From Cribrihabitans marinus (GTDB taxonomy: Bacteria; Pseudomonadota; Alphaproteobacteria; Rhodobacterales; Rhodobacteraceae): DNA of 64,000 nt. The DNA lies in the NCBI RefSeq assembly GCF_900109035.1, contig NZ_FNYD01000007.1:204617-268616 (forward strand). Reading direction: 5' to 3'. The notes under the pieces were generated by a model. That model did not search any database, was not told the origin of the DNA, and saw nothing but the letters and a program-made list of their open reading frames with translations. Both the position numbers and the translations under genes were made by a program. Of this stretch, positions 16,999 to 26,639 are shown piece after piece (positions within the stretch are counted from its first letter, which is position 1; each line of letters begins with the position of its first letter).

Positions 16999-17007
16999 GC
17001 GGCAGCC

Positions 17008-18456
17008 CTATTCGGCCGCCATCCGCACGACCCGCCGCCGATAGGAAGAGGCCAGCGGAAACACCTTGGCCGGATTCAGCAGCCAATCCGGGTCGAACAC
17101 ATCCTTCACCGCCATCTGTGCCTCAAGGTCGGCCGCCCCGTATTGATGCAGCATCAGGTCGCGCTTTTCGATGCCGACCCCGTGCTCGCCGGTCAGGCAA
17201 CCGCCGGCATCGACGCAGAGGCGCAGGATATCCGCCCCGAATGCCTCGCATTTCTCCAGATCGCCGGGCTTGTTCGCGTCGAACAGGATCAGCGGGTGCA
17301 TGTTGCCGTCGCCTGCGTGAAAGACGTTGCCCACGGCCAGCCCGTAGTCCTTGCTCAACTCCCCGATCCGGCGCAGCACCATCGGCAGTTCCGAGACCGG
17401 GATGGTCCCGTCGAGGCACATGTAGTCGTTGATCTGCCCCATCGCCCCGAACGCCGATTTCCGGCCCAGCCAGATCCGCGCGCTTTCCTCTTCCGAGCCG
17501 CTCTCGCGCAGCTCCACCGGGTCATGGGTCCGGGCGATCTCGAGGATCCGGCCCAGCTGCGCGTCGATCTCGGCCTCCGAACCCTCGACCTCGACGATCA
17601 GCAGCGCCTCGCAATCGGGATAGCCCGCGCCGGCGAATTCCTCGCAGGCCCGGATGCACAGGCGGTCCATGAACTCGATCGCCACCGGCAGCACGCCGGC
17701 CTTGATGATGTCGCTCACGCACTGGCCCGCCACTTCGGTCGAATCGAACCCCATCAGCACCGGCCGCGCGCCTTCCGGCTTGGGCAGGATGCGCAGCGTG
17801 GCCTCGGTCACCACGCCCAGCTGTCCCTCGCTGCCGCAGATCACGCCCAGCAGGTCCAGCCCGCCCGCGTCCAGATGCGCGCCGCCGATTTCCGTCACTG
17901 TGCCGTCCATCAGCACCAGCTTGACGCCCAGCAGATTGTTGGTCGTCACCCCGTATTTCAGGCAATGCGCCCCGCCGGAATTCATCGCGATGTTGCCGGC
18001 GATGGCGCAGGCCAGCTGCGAGGACGGGTCGGGGGCGTAGAAGAACCCCTCTTCCTCGACCGCGCCGGTGACGCTCAGGTTGGTGCGCCCCGACTGCACC
18101 CGCACGAACCGGTTGTCATAGTCGACTTCCAGCACCTCGTTCATCCGCGCCACGCCCAGGATCACGCTGTCCGCGGTGGGCAGCGACCCGCCGGCCAGCG
18201 AGGTGCCGGCACCGCGGGGCACGACCGGCACGCCCTCTTCATGGCAGATCCGCAGAATGGCGGCGACGTCCTCGGTCCGAGACGGCAGCACCACGCACAG
18301 CGGCGGGCAGCGATAAGCGGTCAGGGCATCGCATTCATAGGCCCGGGTTTCGGCCTCGTCATGTATCACCGCATCCGACGGCAGCACCGCCTGGAGACGG
18401 CGGACCAGACGATCCTTGCGGGCCAGAACGCGCGGGTCCGGCGTCGGCATGTCCAT
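17008..18456 (-). CDS. glcD: Glycolate oxidase catalytic flavin subunit GlcD
   Basis: 482 residues from the ATG at 18456, preceded by GAAAGGAAG. FAD_binding_4 domain with VPVVPRGAGTSLAGG, SQLACAIAGNIAMNSGGAHCLKYG and GGLDLLGVICGSEGQLGVVTEATLRI, then the FAD-oxidase C domain with NVFHAGDGNMHPLILFD and GGCLTGEHGVGIEKRDLM, as in D-lactate/glycolate oxidases. It dehydrogenates glycolate, a product of phosphoglycolate recycling and a common algal exudate. First gene of glcDEF. An upstream frame extension of 36 codons has no support and overlaps the candidate GntR operator. Confidence 0.95.
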   Translation of the reverse strand: MDMPTPDPRVLARKDRLVRRLQAVLPSDAVIHDEAETRAYECDALTAYRCPPLCVVLPSRTEDVAAILRICHEEGVPVVPRGAGTSLAGGSLPTADSVILGVARMNEVLEVDYDNRFVRVQSGRTNLSVTGAVEEEGFFYAPDPSSQLACAIAGNIAMNSGGAHCLKYGVTTNNLLGVKLVLMDGTVTEIGGAHLDAGGLDLLGVICGSEGQLGVVTEATLRILPKPEGARPVLMGFDSTEVAGQCVSDIIKAGVLPVAIEFMDRLCIRACEEFAGAGYPDCEALLIVEVEGSEAEIDAQLGRILEIARTHDPVELRESGSEEESARIWLGRKSAFGAMGQINDYMCLDGTIPVSELPMVLRRIGELSKDYGLAVGNVFHAGDGNMHPLILFDANKPGDLEKCEAFGADILRLCVDAGGCLTGEHGVGIEKRDLMLHQYGAADLEAQMAVKDVFDPDWLLNPAKVFPLASSYRRRVVRMAAE

Positions 18457-18471
18457 GCGGGCTTCCTTTCT

Positions 18472-18492
18472 TTGGTAAAAAGATATTACCAA
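18472..18492. promoter_or_regulatory. Candidate GntR-family operator upstream of glcD
   Basis: Perfect 7-bp inverted arms TTGGTAA ... TTACCAA separated by 7 nt, ending 16 nt before the glcD start. The TTGGT/ACCAA half-sites are those of FadR-subfamily GntR regulators such as GlcC, PdhR and LldR. No gntR gene is within the window near it. Confidence 0.55.
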
Positions 18493-18620
18493 TTTTATGA
18501 TCTGACAAGAGATATCCGGCGACCGGACCGAGTGTAAGCGATAGCTCCGATACGATAACATCAAAACGCGTCACGCAGAAATGACTGCCAGCCCACGCGC
18601 CGTTGCGCTAGGCTGCGCCC

Positions 18621-18968
18621 ATGCGTTTCCTGGTCCCACTGCTCGCCCTCGCCGCGCCCGCACTCGCCGATCCGCCAGTGATCGAGTCCGTCTCGGCCCG
18701 CCAGTCGGGCGACATCTGGCGCTTCGACGTGACGCTCTCGCATCCTGACACCGGCTGGGGGCATTACGCCGACGGCTGGCGCGTGCTGGCGATGGACGGC
18801 ACCGAGCTGGGCATGCGGGTCCTGGCCCATCCGCACGTGACCGAGCAGCCCTTCACCCGGTCGCTCGGCAATGTGCGCGTGCCGGCGGGCGCCACCGAGG
18901 TGCAGATCGAGGCGCGCTGCCTGGTCGATGGCTGGGCCGGCGCGCCGGTCACGGTTTCGCTTCGCTGA
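18621..18968 (+). CDS. Small secreted protein of unknown function
   Basis: 115 residues with a clear signal peptide, MRFLVPLLALAAPALA, and cleavage expected before DPPVIE. The mature part is beta-rich (IWRFDVTLSHPDTGWGHYADGWRVLAMDG) and has an Ig-like feel, with a single Cys. I do not recognise a named family, though similar small periplasmic proteins occur in roseobacters. Monocistronic, divergent from glcD, and its last 20 bases overlap the 3' end of the MscS gene on the other strand. Confidence 0.7.
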   Translation: MRFLVPLLALAAPALADPPVIESVSARQSGDIWRFDVTLSHPDTGWGHYADGWRVLAMDGTELGMRVLAHPHVTEQPFTRSLGNVRVPAGATEVQIEARCLVDGWAGAPVTVSLR

Positions 18969-20292
18969 CACTCACCGGCAGGTCCTCGTTCATCACCCGA
19001 ACCTCGCGCTGCGGGAACGGGATCGAGATCCCCTCGTCCTGGAACGCGTCCCACAGGGCGAGGAAGACATGGCCGCGGATATTGGTCAGGCCCCCGGTCG
19101 GATCGCTGATCCAGAACCGCAGGATGTAATCGACGCTGCTGTCACCGAAGCCCACGATATGGCACACCGGCTTGCGCCCAGGCCCGTCCAGCACGCGGTT
19201 TACCCCCTCGGCGGCGCGGATCGCCACCGCGCGCACCTTGTGGGGGTCGTCGTCATAGGCGGTGCCGAAATTCAGGTCCAGCCGCACGAACCGGTCGGAA
19301 TGAGACCAGTTCACCACCTGGCTGGTGATCAGGTCCTCGTTCGGGATCAGGTATTCCTTGCCGTCGCGGGTGACGACGCTGACATAGCGCGCGCCCAGCG
19401 CGTTGATCCATCCGAACGTGTCGCCCAGGCTGATCACGTCGCCCGGCTTTATCGACCGGTCCATCAGGATGATGATCCCCGAGATCAGGTTCGACACCAC
19501 CTTCTGCAGGCCGAAGCCGATGCCCACGCCGATGGCCCCCGACAAGAAGGCCAGCCCGGTCAGGTCGAAGCCCAGCGCGCGGATGCCCATCATCAGCACC
19601 GTGCCGTAGAGCAACACCTGGACCGCCTTGGCCAGAAGCACCTGCATCGAGGGCGAGATGTCCTCGTTGCGCTTGAGCGCGGTGCCGGTCGCCTGCGTGA
19701 CCAATCGGGCGGTCGTCAGCAGAACGCCGATCAGCAGCGCCGCCTTGAGGATGCCCAGAATCGAGATATGCAGCGTGCCGATTTCCAGCGCGACGCCATC
19801 GAGGAACGAGGCCACGTCGTCCACCAGGTCCAGCGCCACCAGCGTGGCGTAGATCCACATCGACCACTTGAACAGCAGGCGCAGCGTGCCGTTGCGCACC
19901 AGCCGCGCCAGGAAGGCGATCAGCAGCCAGGCGGTGGCCAGGGTGGCCACCACGCCGATGATGTAGCTGCGCGAGGGCCAGGTCACCTGCTGCATCACCA
20001 GGTAGACCAGCCAGCACAGCACCATGAAATAGATCAGCGTCTGCCGCCTGAGGCATTGCACCAGGATACGCAGCCGCCATTTCGGCCAGCCCGCCCGGGC
20101 CCGCGCCCAATTCTCCCAGCGGGTCTCGGTCGCCTTTTTCAGCAGCCACGCCAGAACAAGAAGGCCCAGCACGATCAGCAACTGGTATTGCCGCCAGCCC
20201 GGCGTCAGGACCAGTTCGGCGATCCGGTCCGCGCGCTCCAGGAACGCCGCGATCACGTCCCAGATGGTCTCGGGCAACAGTTCTTCGGTCAT
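18949..20292 (-). CDS. MscS-family mechanosensitive ion channel
   Basis: 447 residues. Five or more hydrophobic segments between about 25 and 210, then the MscS pore helix and beta domain: GIGFGLQKVVSNLISGIIILMD with KPGDVISLGDTFGWI, followed by the YLIPNEDLITSQVVNWSHSD segment. The extra N-terminal segments make it a mid-size MscS (YbdG/YnaI-like). It acts in the inner membrane, releasing solutes on hypo-osmotic shock. Start at the ATG at 20292; the longer frame upstream is a composition artefact. Monocistronic. Confidence 0.9.
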   Translation of the reverse strand: MTEELLPETIWDVIAAFLERADRIAELVLTPGWRQYQLLIVLGLLVLAWLLKKATETRWENWARARAGWPKWRLRILVQCLRRQTLIYFMVLCWLVYLVMQQVTWPSRSYIIGVVATLATAWLLIAFLARLVRNGTLRLLFKWSMWIYATLVALDLVDDVASFLDGVALEIGTLHISILGILKAALLIGVLLTTARLVTQATGTALKRNEDISPSMQVLLAKAVQVLLYGTVLMMGIRALGFDLTGLAFLSGAIGVGIGFGLQKVVSNLISGIIILMDRSIKPGDVISLGDTFGWINALGARYVSVVTRDGKEYLIPNEDLITSQVVNWSHSDRFVRLDLNFGTAYDDDPHKVRAVAIRAAEGVNRVLDGPGRKPVCHIVGFGDSSVDYILRFWISDPTGGLTNIRGHVFLALWDAFQDEGISIPFPQREVRVMNEDLPVSVSEAKP

Positions 20293-20548
20293 TCGCGTGC
20301 CTCCCGGCCCCAAGAGACCGCTTTCCCGAAAGGATGGCAAGCACCGCACCCCATTCCCGCCTTGATCGGCAGGCGGCGGCGGGGTATCCCAACCGGCATG
20401 ACAAACGCCCATACCCCGGATTTCGGACTGCAGGACCGTGCGCGGCTGCGCGAACGGTTCTACGGCGCCGCCCATTCGGTTCTGGCCCGCCCCTGAGGCG
20501 CGGCCACCCCTGAACAGCCAATCTCACAGCCCATCGGGAGAGGACCTC

Positions 20549-21955
20549 ATGTCCCCCAAGACACTCTATGACAAGATCTGGGATGCCCATCTCGCGCATC
20601 AGGCCGAGGACGGCACCTGCCTTCTCTATATCGACCGCCATCTGGTGCACGAAGTGACCAGCCCGCAGGCCTTCGAGGGGCTGCGCATGGCCGGGCGCAC
20701 GGTGCGCGCACCCGACAAGACCATCGCGGTGCCGGATCACAACGTGCCGACCACGCCGGGCCGCAACGACCCCGAGCAGATGCCCGAGGACAGCCGCATC
20801 CAGGTAGCCGCGCTGGACTCCAACGCGCGCGAGTTCGGCATCCACTACTACCCGGTCAGCGACATCCGCCAGGGCATCGTGCATATCGTCGGCCCCGAGC
20901 AGGGCTGGACATTGCCGGGCATGACCGTGGTCTGCGGCGACAGCCACACCGCCACCCACGGCGCGTTCGGTGCGCTGGCCCACGGCATCGGCACCTCCGA
21001 GGTCGAGCATGTGCTGGCCACCCAGACGCTGATCCAGCGCAAGGGCAAGAACATGAAGGTCGAGATCACCGGCCAGCTGCAGCCCGGCGTGACCGCCAAG
21101 GACATTACCCTTGCGGTCATCGGCGAGACCGGCACGGCCGGCGGCACCGGCTATGTGATCGAGTATTGCGGCGAGGCGATCCGGTCGCTGTCGATGGAAG
21201 GCCGCATGACCGTTTGCAACATGGCGATCGAGGGCGGCGCGCGCGCTGGCCTGATCGCGCCGGATGAGACCACGTTCGAGTATGTGAAGGGCCGCCCCCA
21301 CGCGCCGAAAGGCGCCCAGTGGGAGGCCGCGCTGGCCTGGTGGAAGACGCTCTATTCCGACGACGACGCGCATTGGGACAAGGTCGTCACCATCCGCGGC
21401 GAGGACATCGCGCCGGTCGTGACCTGGGGCACCTCGCCCGAGGATGTGCTGCCGATCACCGGCACCGTGCCCAGCCCCGAGGATTACGAGGGCGGCAAGG
21501 TCGACGCGGTGCGGCGCTCGCTGGACTACATGGGCCTGAAATCCGGCACGCCGCTTTCCGAGATCGAGATCGACACGGTGTTCATCGGCTCCTGCACCAA
21601 CGGACGGATCGAGGATCTGCGCGCGGCGGCAGAGATCCTGAAGGGCAAGAAGGTCAAAGACGGCCTGCGTGCCATGGTCGTGCCCGGCTCGGGCCTGGTG
21701 CGGGCCCAGGCCGAGGAAGAGGGTCTGGCCGACATCTTCAAGGAGGCCGGGTTCGAATGGCGGCTGGCGGGCTGTTCCATGTGCCTGGCCATGAACCCCG
21801 ATCAGCTCAGCCCCGGCGAGCGTTGTGCCGCCACCTCGAACCGCAATTTCGAGGGCCGGCAGGGTCGTGGCGGACGGACCCACCTGCTCAGCCCCGCGAT
21901 GGCGGCGGCGGCAGCGGTCACGGGACGTCTGACGGATGTGCGGGAACTGATGTAG
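20549..21955 (+). CDS. leuC: 3-isopropylmalate dehydratase large subunit LeuC
   Basis: 468 residues. Aconitase-fold enzyme with the cluster ligands in [14 protein letters not shown] and [11 protein letters not shown] and the conserved [13 protein letters not shown] and [31 protein letters not shown]. Together with LeuD it isomerises 2- to 3-isopropylmalate in leucine synthesis in the cytoplasm. Start at the ATG at 20549 behind GGGAGAGG. LeuD lies 640 nt downstream with an HdeD-like gene between them. Confidence 0.97.
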   Translation: MSPKTLYDKIWDAHLAHQAEDGTCLLYIDRHLVHEVTSPQAFEGLRMAGRTVRAPDKTIAVPDHNVPTTPGRNDPEQMPEDSRIQVAALDSNAREFGIHYYPVSDIRQGIVHIVGPEQGWTLPGMTVVCGDSHTATHGAFGALAHGIGTSEVEHVLATQTLIQRKGKNMKVEITGQLQPGVTAKDITLAVIGETGTAGGTGYVIEYCGEAIRSLSMEGRMTVCNMAIEGGARAGLIAPDETTFEYVKGRPHAPKGAQWEAALAWWKTLYSDDDAHWDKVVTIRGEDIAPVVTWGTSPEDVLPITGTVPSPEDYEGGKVDAVRRSLDYMGLKSGTPLSEIEIDTVFIGSCTNGRIEDLRAAAEILKGKKVKDGLRAMVVPGSGLVRAQAEEEGLADIFKEAGFEWRLAGCSMCLAMNPDQLSPGERCAATSNRNFEGRQGRGGRTHLLSPAMAAAAAVTGRLTDVRELM

Positions 21956-21992
21956 GCTGCCGACATCTGTCGGATCTTCAAAGGAAAAAACC

Positions 21993-22514
21993 ATGAGCGA
22001 CTGGCTGAAACTGCTTCTTCTGGGACTCCTGTCCATTGTCTTCGGCGTAATTGTCCTGGCGGCGCCGGTCGTCGCCTCGGTGGCGATCACTGTCCTGACC
22101 GGCATCCTGCTGCTGATCAGCGGGGGCTTGCAGGCCATCGGCGGCTTCACTGTCGAGGGCGCCTTGAACAAGGTCCTGGGAATCGTGATGGGCCTGATCA
22201 TGCTGTTTCTCGGCTGGTCGTTCCTGGCCCACCCGCTCGAGGGCACGCTGACGCTGGCCACGGTGGTGATGATCCTCTTTGCCGCGGGCGGCATCGCGCG
22301 GATCATCCTGTCCTTCCAGATGCGCGACACGCAGTTCTTCTGGCCGATGCTGATCTCGGGCGCTCTGTCGCTGCTTCTGGCGGGATACATTCTGGCCAAT
22401 GCCGGCGCGGGTCTGGCGCTCAGCCTGCTGGGCATCCTGCTGGGCATCGAGATGCTGTTCAACGGCTTCGGGCTGGTCTTCGCGTCACTCTTCATGCGCA
22501 GCGCCTCGCGGTAG
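21993..22514 (+). CDS. HdeD-like (DUF308) membrane protein
   Basis: 173 residues with six hydrophobic segments in three pairs, each pair repeating a G/A-rich pattern such as [18 protein letters not shown] and [17 protein letters not shown]. This is the DUF308/HdeD architecture. The E. coli member contributes to acid resistance, but most family members are uncharacterised. Inner membrane. It starts 37 nt after leuC and precedes leuD by 80 nt in the same direction, so it is probably co-transcribed with leucine genes; there is no obvious functional link. Confidence 0.82.
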   Translation: MSDWLKLLLLGLLSIVFGVIVLAAPVVASVAITVLTGILLLISGGLQAIGGFTVEGALNKVLGIVMGLIMLFLGWSFLAHPLEGTLTLATVVMILFAAGGIARIILSFQMRDTQFFWPMLISGALSLLLAGYILANAGAGLALSLLGILLGIEMLFNGFGLVFASLFMRSASR

Positions 22515-22594
22515 CGCGGGCGCCGCGCCTCAACCTCATCTGGCCGACACGGCCAATCGCCTGCGCATCGCAGGCCGGAAGCAGGAAAGCTCAC

Positions 22595-23200
22595 ATGGAA
22601 AAGTTCATCAAGCTCACAGGGGTCGCGGCGCCGATGCCGCTGGTCAATATCGACACCGACATGATCATCCCCAAGCAGTTCCTCAAGACGATCAAGCGCT
22701 CGGGACTGGGCATCAACCTGTTCGACGAGATGCGCTATGACGACAATGGCGACGAGATCCCCGATTTCGTCCTCAACAAGCCGCAATACCGCGATGCGCA
22801 GATCCTGGTGGCGGGCGACAATTTCGGCTGCGGCTCGTCGCGCGAACACGCACCCTGGGCGCTGCTGGATTTCGGCATCCGCTGCGTGATCTCGACCAGC
22901 TTTGCCGACATCTTCTACAACAACTGCTTCAAGAACGGCATCCTGCCCATCGTCCTGCCGCAAGAGGAGGTGGACAAACTGATGGACGACGCGGCGCGCG
23001 GCGCGAACGCGGTGCTGACCGTCGATCTGGAAAACCAGACGATCTCGGGCCCGGATGGCGGCACGATCGGGTTCGAAGTCGATTCGTTCCAGAAGCATTG
23101 CCTGCTGAACGGGCTCGACGATATCGGCCAGACTCTCGAAAAAGGCGCCGCCATCGACGCGTTCGAGGCCCAGGCCGCCCAGGCCCGCCCCTGGGTCTGA
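22595..23200 (+). CDS. leuD: 3-isopropylmalate dehydratase small subunit LeuD
   Basis: 201 residues, the normal LeuD length. Contains [16 protein letters not shown] at the N-terminus and [27 protein letters not shown], the swivel-domain signature. Partner of LeuC. An ATG follows GGAAAGCTCAC; no closer strong ribosome-binding site. A strong terminator hairpin follows 22 nt after the stop. Confidence 0.97.
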   Translation: MEKFIKLTGVAAPMPLVNIDTDMIIPKQFLKTIKRSGLGINLFDEMRYDDNGDEIPDFVLNKPQYRDAQILVAGDNFGCGSSREHAPWALLDFGIRCVISTSFADIFYNNCFKNGILPIVLPQEEVDKLMDDAARGANAVLTVDLENQTISGPDGGTIGFEVDSFQKHCLLNGLDDIGQTLEKGAAIDAFEAQAAQARPWV

Positions 23201-23221
23201 AATTTCCGTAGCGTCAAGTTT

Positions 23222-23255
23222 GGGTCGGCGGTTCTTCGCCGACCCGGCCTGTTTT
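23222..23255 (+). terminator. Terminator after leuD
   Basis: Perfect 9-bp stem GGGTCGGCG / CGCCGACCC around the loop GTTCTT, followed by GGCCTGTTTTG. It lies 22 nt after the leuD stop. Confidence 0.75.
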
Positions 23256-23275
23256 GGGGCGGGCGGCATCCGATC

Positions 23276-23289
23276 CGCAAGATCTTGCG
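23276..23289. promoter_or_regulatory. Candidate operator palindrome CGCAAGATCTTGCG
   Basis: Perfect 14-bp palindrome 229 nt before the membrane-protein start, downstream of the leuD terminator. A related GCAAGATC occurs about 40 nt further on. Likely a regulator site; the regulator is unknown. Confidence 0.35.
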
Positions 23290-23517
23290 ACAGCCTCTAA
23301 ACCTGCCCCGACCCCGCGTTTTCAATGATGCAAGATCGCACCAGTTTCGCCATGTTTTCGCCTGAAATCAGGTATTTCGTGAGTCGACGACTTGAGCGAA
23401 TGGCTGAATGACGGCACAAATGGGGCCAAAATGAGGCATTCGTCCCTGGGGGACGGGTTCAAGTTGGAACAAGGGTTCGGCGACGTACCGGCCTGTCCAG
23501 TTTGAAGGGATCGGACA

Positions 23518-24351
23518 GTGATTACACGGATCACGGGCGCAATATTGCGTGGTGTCTTGGTGGCCGCAATGGTTGCCACCCCGGCATTGTATTTGCCGGG
23601 CTACCTGACGAATTCGTCGGAGATCGTGGTGCTGATCGCGATCCTTGGCTTCATGCTGACATTCGCCGAATACAATTCGACCTTTCCCAGCTTCATCGAG
23701 TTCCGTGACGCGCCGCCGTTGAACCGCCTGCGGTTCATCGCGCTGATGTCGATCGTCACGATCCTGACGCTGATCGCCAAGCACGAGTTCGAGCCGACCA
23801 ACGTGACTGCCCTGTTCGAGGGCTTCGGCCTGTTGCTCGCGCATGTGGCCGATTTCCCCTATTCGCCGGTGCGCCTGGTGCTCTTGATGCTGCCCGAGCA
23901 CGCGCCCTTCGAACTGATTGCGATGGTGCGAACCGCCGCAAGCGTGGCCTATGTGATTGCCCTGTCGGCGATCCTGGCCTTCTGGTTCGCGGTTCGCGTG
24001 CGCGGCTGGCCGACCGGCAACGGCGCGTTCAACGTCTGGATCAACCTGCCGCTCTTCGACCCGACCACCGGCGGCGACGTGGTGGCGCGCTTGCAGCGCG
24101 ACGGCCGTATCAACACGATCATGGGCGTCCTGCTGCCCTTCATGATCCCGGCCCTGGTCAAGCTCGGCTCGGGCCTGATCGACCCGATGCTGCTGCAGAA
24201 CCCGCAGACCCTGATCTGGACCATCAGCGCCTGGGCCTTCGTGCCCGCCAGCATGGTCATGCGCGGCCTGGCGATGCTGCGGATCGCCGATCTGATCGAA
24301 GAGAAGCGCCGCCGCGCCTATGCCAACGCCGAGACGATGATGGTGGCATGA
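23518..24351 (+). CDS. Polytopic membrane protein of unknown function
   Basis: 277 residues from a GTG at 23518 with GAAGGGA upstream. About six hydrophobic segments (near 8-28, 33-50, 73-90, 140-162, 205-225, 230-250) and a cytoplasmic-looking loop at about 165-200 (NLPLFDPTTGGDVVARLQRDGR). No motif recognised. Its last four bases (ATGA) overlap the start of the EEP-fold gene, so the two are translationally coupled. The pair sits between leuD and leuB. Confidence 0.7.
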   Translation: MITRITGAILRGVLVAAMVATPALYLPGYLTNSSEIVVLIAILGFMLTFAEYNSTFPSFIEFRDAPPLNRLRFIALMSIVTILTLIAKHEFEPTNVTALFEGFGLLLAHVADFPYSPVRLVLLMLPEHAPFELIAMVRTAASVAYVIALSAILAFWFAVRVRGWPTGNGAFNVWINLPLFDPTTGGDVVARLQRDGRINTIMGVLLPFMIPALVKLGSGLIDPMLLQNPQTLIWTISAWAFVPASMVMRGLAMLRIADLIEEKRRRAYANAETMMVA

Positions 24352-25421
24352 TCCGCGCCCTGTGGCTTGCGCTTGCGCTGGCCACGACCGGCGCGCAGGC
24401 CGACACCATCCGCATCGCCAGCTTCAACGCCGAACTGCATCGCGACGGCCCGGGGCTGCTCCTGCGCGACATCCGGTCGGGCAAGGACGCCCAGGTCGAA
24501 GCGGTCCTCGAGGTGATAGCCGCGACCGACCCCGACATCCTCGCCCTGCAGGGCGTCGACTGGGATCTGGAGAGCCGCGCCCTCGGCGCCCTGGCAGAGC
24601 GGCTGGCCGAGGCCGGCACCGCCTATCCGCACCGCGTCGCCCGACAGCCCAACAGCGGGCTGGCCACCGAGCTGGACCTCGACGGTGACGGCCGGACCGG
24701 CGGGCCGGGCGATTCCCAGGGATGGGGCGAATTCACCGGGCGGAACGGCATCGCCCTGCTGTCGAAATACCCGATCGAGACCGATGCGATCCGCGATTTC
24801 TCGGAACTGCTGTGGCGCGACCTGCCGGGTGCGATGCTGCCCCAGCGGGATGGCGCGCCGTTCCCGTCGCCGGCGGCGCAGGCCGCGCAACGTCTGTCCT
24901 CGACCGGGCATTGGGTGGTTCCCATCGACCTGCCCGGCGGCCGGCTGCACCTGCTGACCTTCCAGGCCGGGCCGCCGGTCTTCGACGGCCCCGAAGACCG
25001 CAACGGCCTGCGCAACCGCGACGAGATCCGGTTCTGGCCGGTCTTTCTGGACGGCGCGTTCGGGCCGCCGCCCGAGAGCCGCTTCGTGATCGCCGGTGGC
25101 GCCAACCTGGACCCCTGGGACAGCGACGGGCACGGCGCGTCGATCCGTGACCTGCTGGCCGACCCCCGGCTGCAGGATCCGCGACCCCAAAGCCCCGGCG
25201 CCGCCCAGGCCGGATCACAGGGGCACCGTACGCCCGACGCGCTGGACACGGTGGACTGGCCTCGGCCGGGCCGGATGCGGGTGGATTACGTGCTGCCCTC
25301 GGCCGACTGGACTGTGGCGGCCGCGGGCGTCGTCTGGCCGGCCCCCGGCGAACCCGGGCATGACGCGGCGATCCGGGCCAGCCGGCATCGCCTGGTCTGG
25401 GTCGACCTGCGCGTGGATTGA
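24348..25421 (+). CDS. Secreted endonuclease/exonuclease/phosphatase-fold protein with altered active site
   Basis: 357 residues. Signal peptide MIRALWLALALATTGAQA, then the EEP fold: IRIASFNAEL, ILALQGVDWD, NGIALLSKYPI, GGANLDPWDSDG and the C-terminal ASRHRLVWVDLRV. In active members the second block reads LQE with a metal-binding Glu; here it is LQG, and the later GDFN and SDH blocks are GANLD and SRH. The fold is clear but activity may be lost or changed. Exported. Coupled to the preceding membrane protein by a 4-nt overlap. Confidence 0.75.
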   Translation: MIRALWLALALATTGAQADTIRIASFNAELHRDGPGLLLRDIRSGKDAQVEAVLEVIAATDPDILALQGVDWDLESRALGALAERLAEAGTAYPHRVARQPNSGLATELDLDGDGRTGGPGDSQGWGEFTGRNGIALLSKYPIETDAIRDFSELLWRDLPGAMLPQRDGAPFPSPAAQAAQRLSSTGHWVVPIDLPGGRLHLLTFQAGPPVFDGPEDRNGLRNRDEIRFWPVFLDGAFGPPPESRFVIAGGANLDPWDSDGHGASIRDLLADPRLQDPRPQSPGAAQAGSQGHRTPDALDTVDWPRPGRMRVDYVLPSADWTVAAAGVVWPAPGEPGHDAAIRASRHRLVWVDLRVD

Positions 25422-25532
25422 ACGCGATACGGGTAAGTTGGCGGAATCTGCGCCCCCTTGCGGCCGGTCGTCGTTGACCCCCCATGCGCCACGCGCTAGG
25501 GCGATGGCAACCCAACGCAAGGAGTCCCGCTG

Positions 25533-26639
25533 ATGTCCAACCCCTCGCTCCTCATCCTGCCCGGCGACGGGATCGGCCCCGAGGTCATGGCCGAAGTGCG
25601 CAAGATCATCGACTGGTACGGTGCCAAGCGCGACCTGGCCTTCGACGTGAGCGAGGACCTGGTCGGCGGCGCGGCCTATGACGCGCATGGCACGCCGCTG
25701 CATGAGGACACGATGGCCCGCGCGCAGGGGGTGGACGCGGTGCTTCTGGGCGCAGTCGGCGGCCCGAAATATGACAACCTCGATTTCAGCGTGAAGCCCG
25801 AGCGCGGCCTGTTGCGTCTGCGCAAGGAGATGGATCTGTTCGCCAATCTGCGCCCGGCGCAGTGTTTCGACGCGCTGGCGGATTTCTCGTCGCTGAAGAA
25901 GGACGTTGTGGCCGGGCTCGACATCATGATCGTGCGCGAACTGACAAGCGGCATCTATTTCGGCGAGCCCCGGGGCATCATCGAGGAAGGCAACGAGCGG
26001 GTCGGCATCAACACCCAGCGCTATACCGAATCCGAGATCGACCGGGTGGCGCGGTCGGCCTTCGAGCTGGCGCGCAAGCGCGGCAACAAGGTCTGCTCGA
26101 TGGAGAAGGCCAACGTGATGGAGTCGGGCATCCTGTGGCGCGAGGTGGTCCAGAAGGTGCATGACGAGGATTACGCGGATGTCGAGTTGAGCCACATGTA
26201 TGCCGATGCCGGCGCCATGCAGCTCTGCCGCTGGCCCAAGCAGTTCGATGTGATCGTGACCGACAACCTGTTCGGTGACCTGCTGTCGGACGCCGCCGCC
26301 ATGCTGACCGGCTCGCTTGGGATGCTGCCCTCGGCCAGCCTTGGCGCGCCGATGGCCAATGGCCGGCCCAAGGCACTCTACGAGCCGGTGCACGGCTCGG
26401 CCCCCGACATTGCCGGCCAGGGCAAGGCCAACCCCATCGCCTGCATCCTGAGCTTTGCGATGGCGCTGCGCTACAGCTTCGACCGCGGCGACGAGGCGAC
26501 CCGCCTTGAAAAGGCGGTGGAGACGGTGCTGGCCGATGGCCTGCGCACGGCCGACCTGCTGGGCGAAGAGGGCGCGACCCCGGTATCGACCGGCGAGATG
26601 GGCGACGCTATCGTCGCGGCGCTTGACGCGAGCCTTTGA
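25533..26639 (+). CDS. leuB: 3-isopropylmalate dehydrogenase LeuB
   Basis: 368 residues. Starts [17 protein letters not shown] and has [12 protein letters not shown], the substrate-binding MSxxK-like KANVMESG, and the signature [30 protein letters not shown]+-dependent oxidative decarboxylation of 3-isopropylmalate in leucine synthesis; cytoplasmic. AAGGAG lies 8 nt before the ATG. Separated from the EEP gene by 111 nt. Confidence 0.97.
   Translation: MSNPSLLILPGDGIGPEVMAEVRKIIDWYGAKRDLAFDVSEDLVGGAAYDAHGTPLHEDTMARAQGVDAVLLGAVGGPKYDNLDFSVKPERGLLRLRKEMDLFANLRPAQCFDALADFSSLKKDVVAGLDIMIVRELTSGIYFGEPRGIIEEGNERVGINTQRYTESEIDRVARSAFELARKRGNKVCSMEKANVMESGILWREVVQKVHDEDYADVELSHMYADAGAMQLCRWPKQFDVIVTDNLFGDLLSDAAAMLTGSLGMLPSASLGAPMANGRPKALYEPVHGSAPDIAGQGKANPIACILSFAMALRYSFDRGDEATRLEKAVETVLADGLRTADLLGEEGATPVSTGEMGDAIVAALDASL

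Larger units (their letters stand above)
23201..23517. other. 317-nt intergenic region after leuD
   Basis: Holds the leuD terminator and a 14-bp palindrome (annotated separately), a second partial GATGCAAGATCGC, and then a less GC-rich 150 nt leading to the GTG of the next gene. No ORF with a ribosome-binding site is visible in it. The layout suggests a new promoter for the membrane protein/EEP pair. Confidence 0.6.

Noticed and set aside
20398..20496. 32-codon ORF just before leuC as a possible leucine leader peptide
   Set aside because: It has only a few dispersed Leu codons, no run of them, no good ribosome-binding site, and I see no attenuator hairpins after it.
19253..23269. Long minus-strand frame running from the MscS gene through leuC and leuD
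   Set aside because: It overlaps leuC, hdeD-like and leuD in antisense and joins the out-of-frame MscS gene; composition artefact of high-GC DNA.
24348..25421. Assignment of the EEP-fold protein as an active endonuclease
   Set aside because: Key catalytic residues are replaced, so only the fold is claimed.
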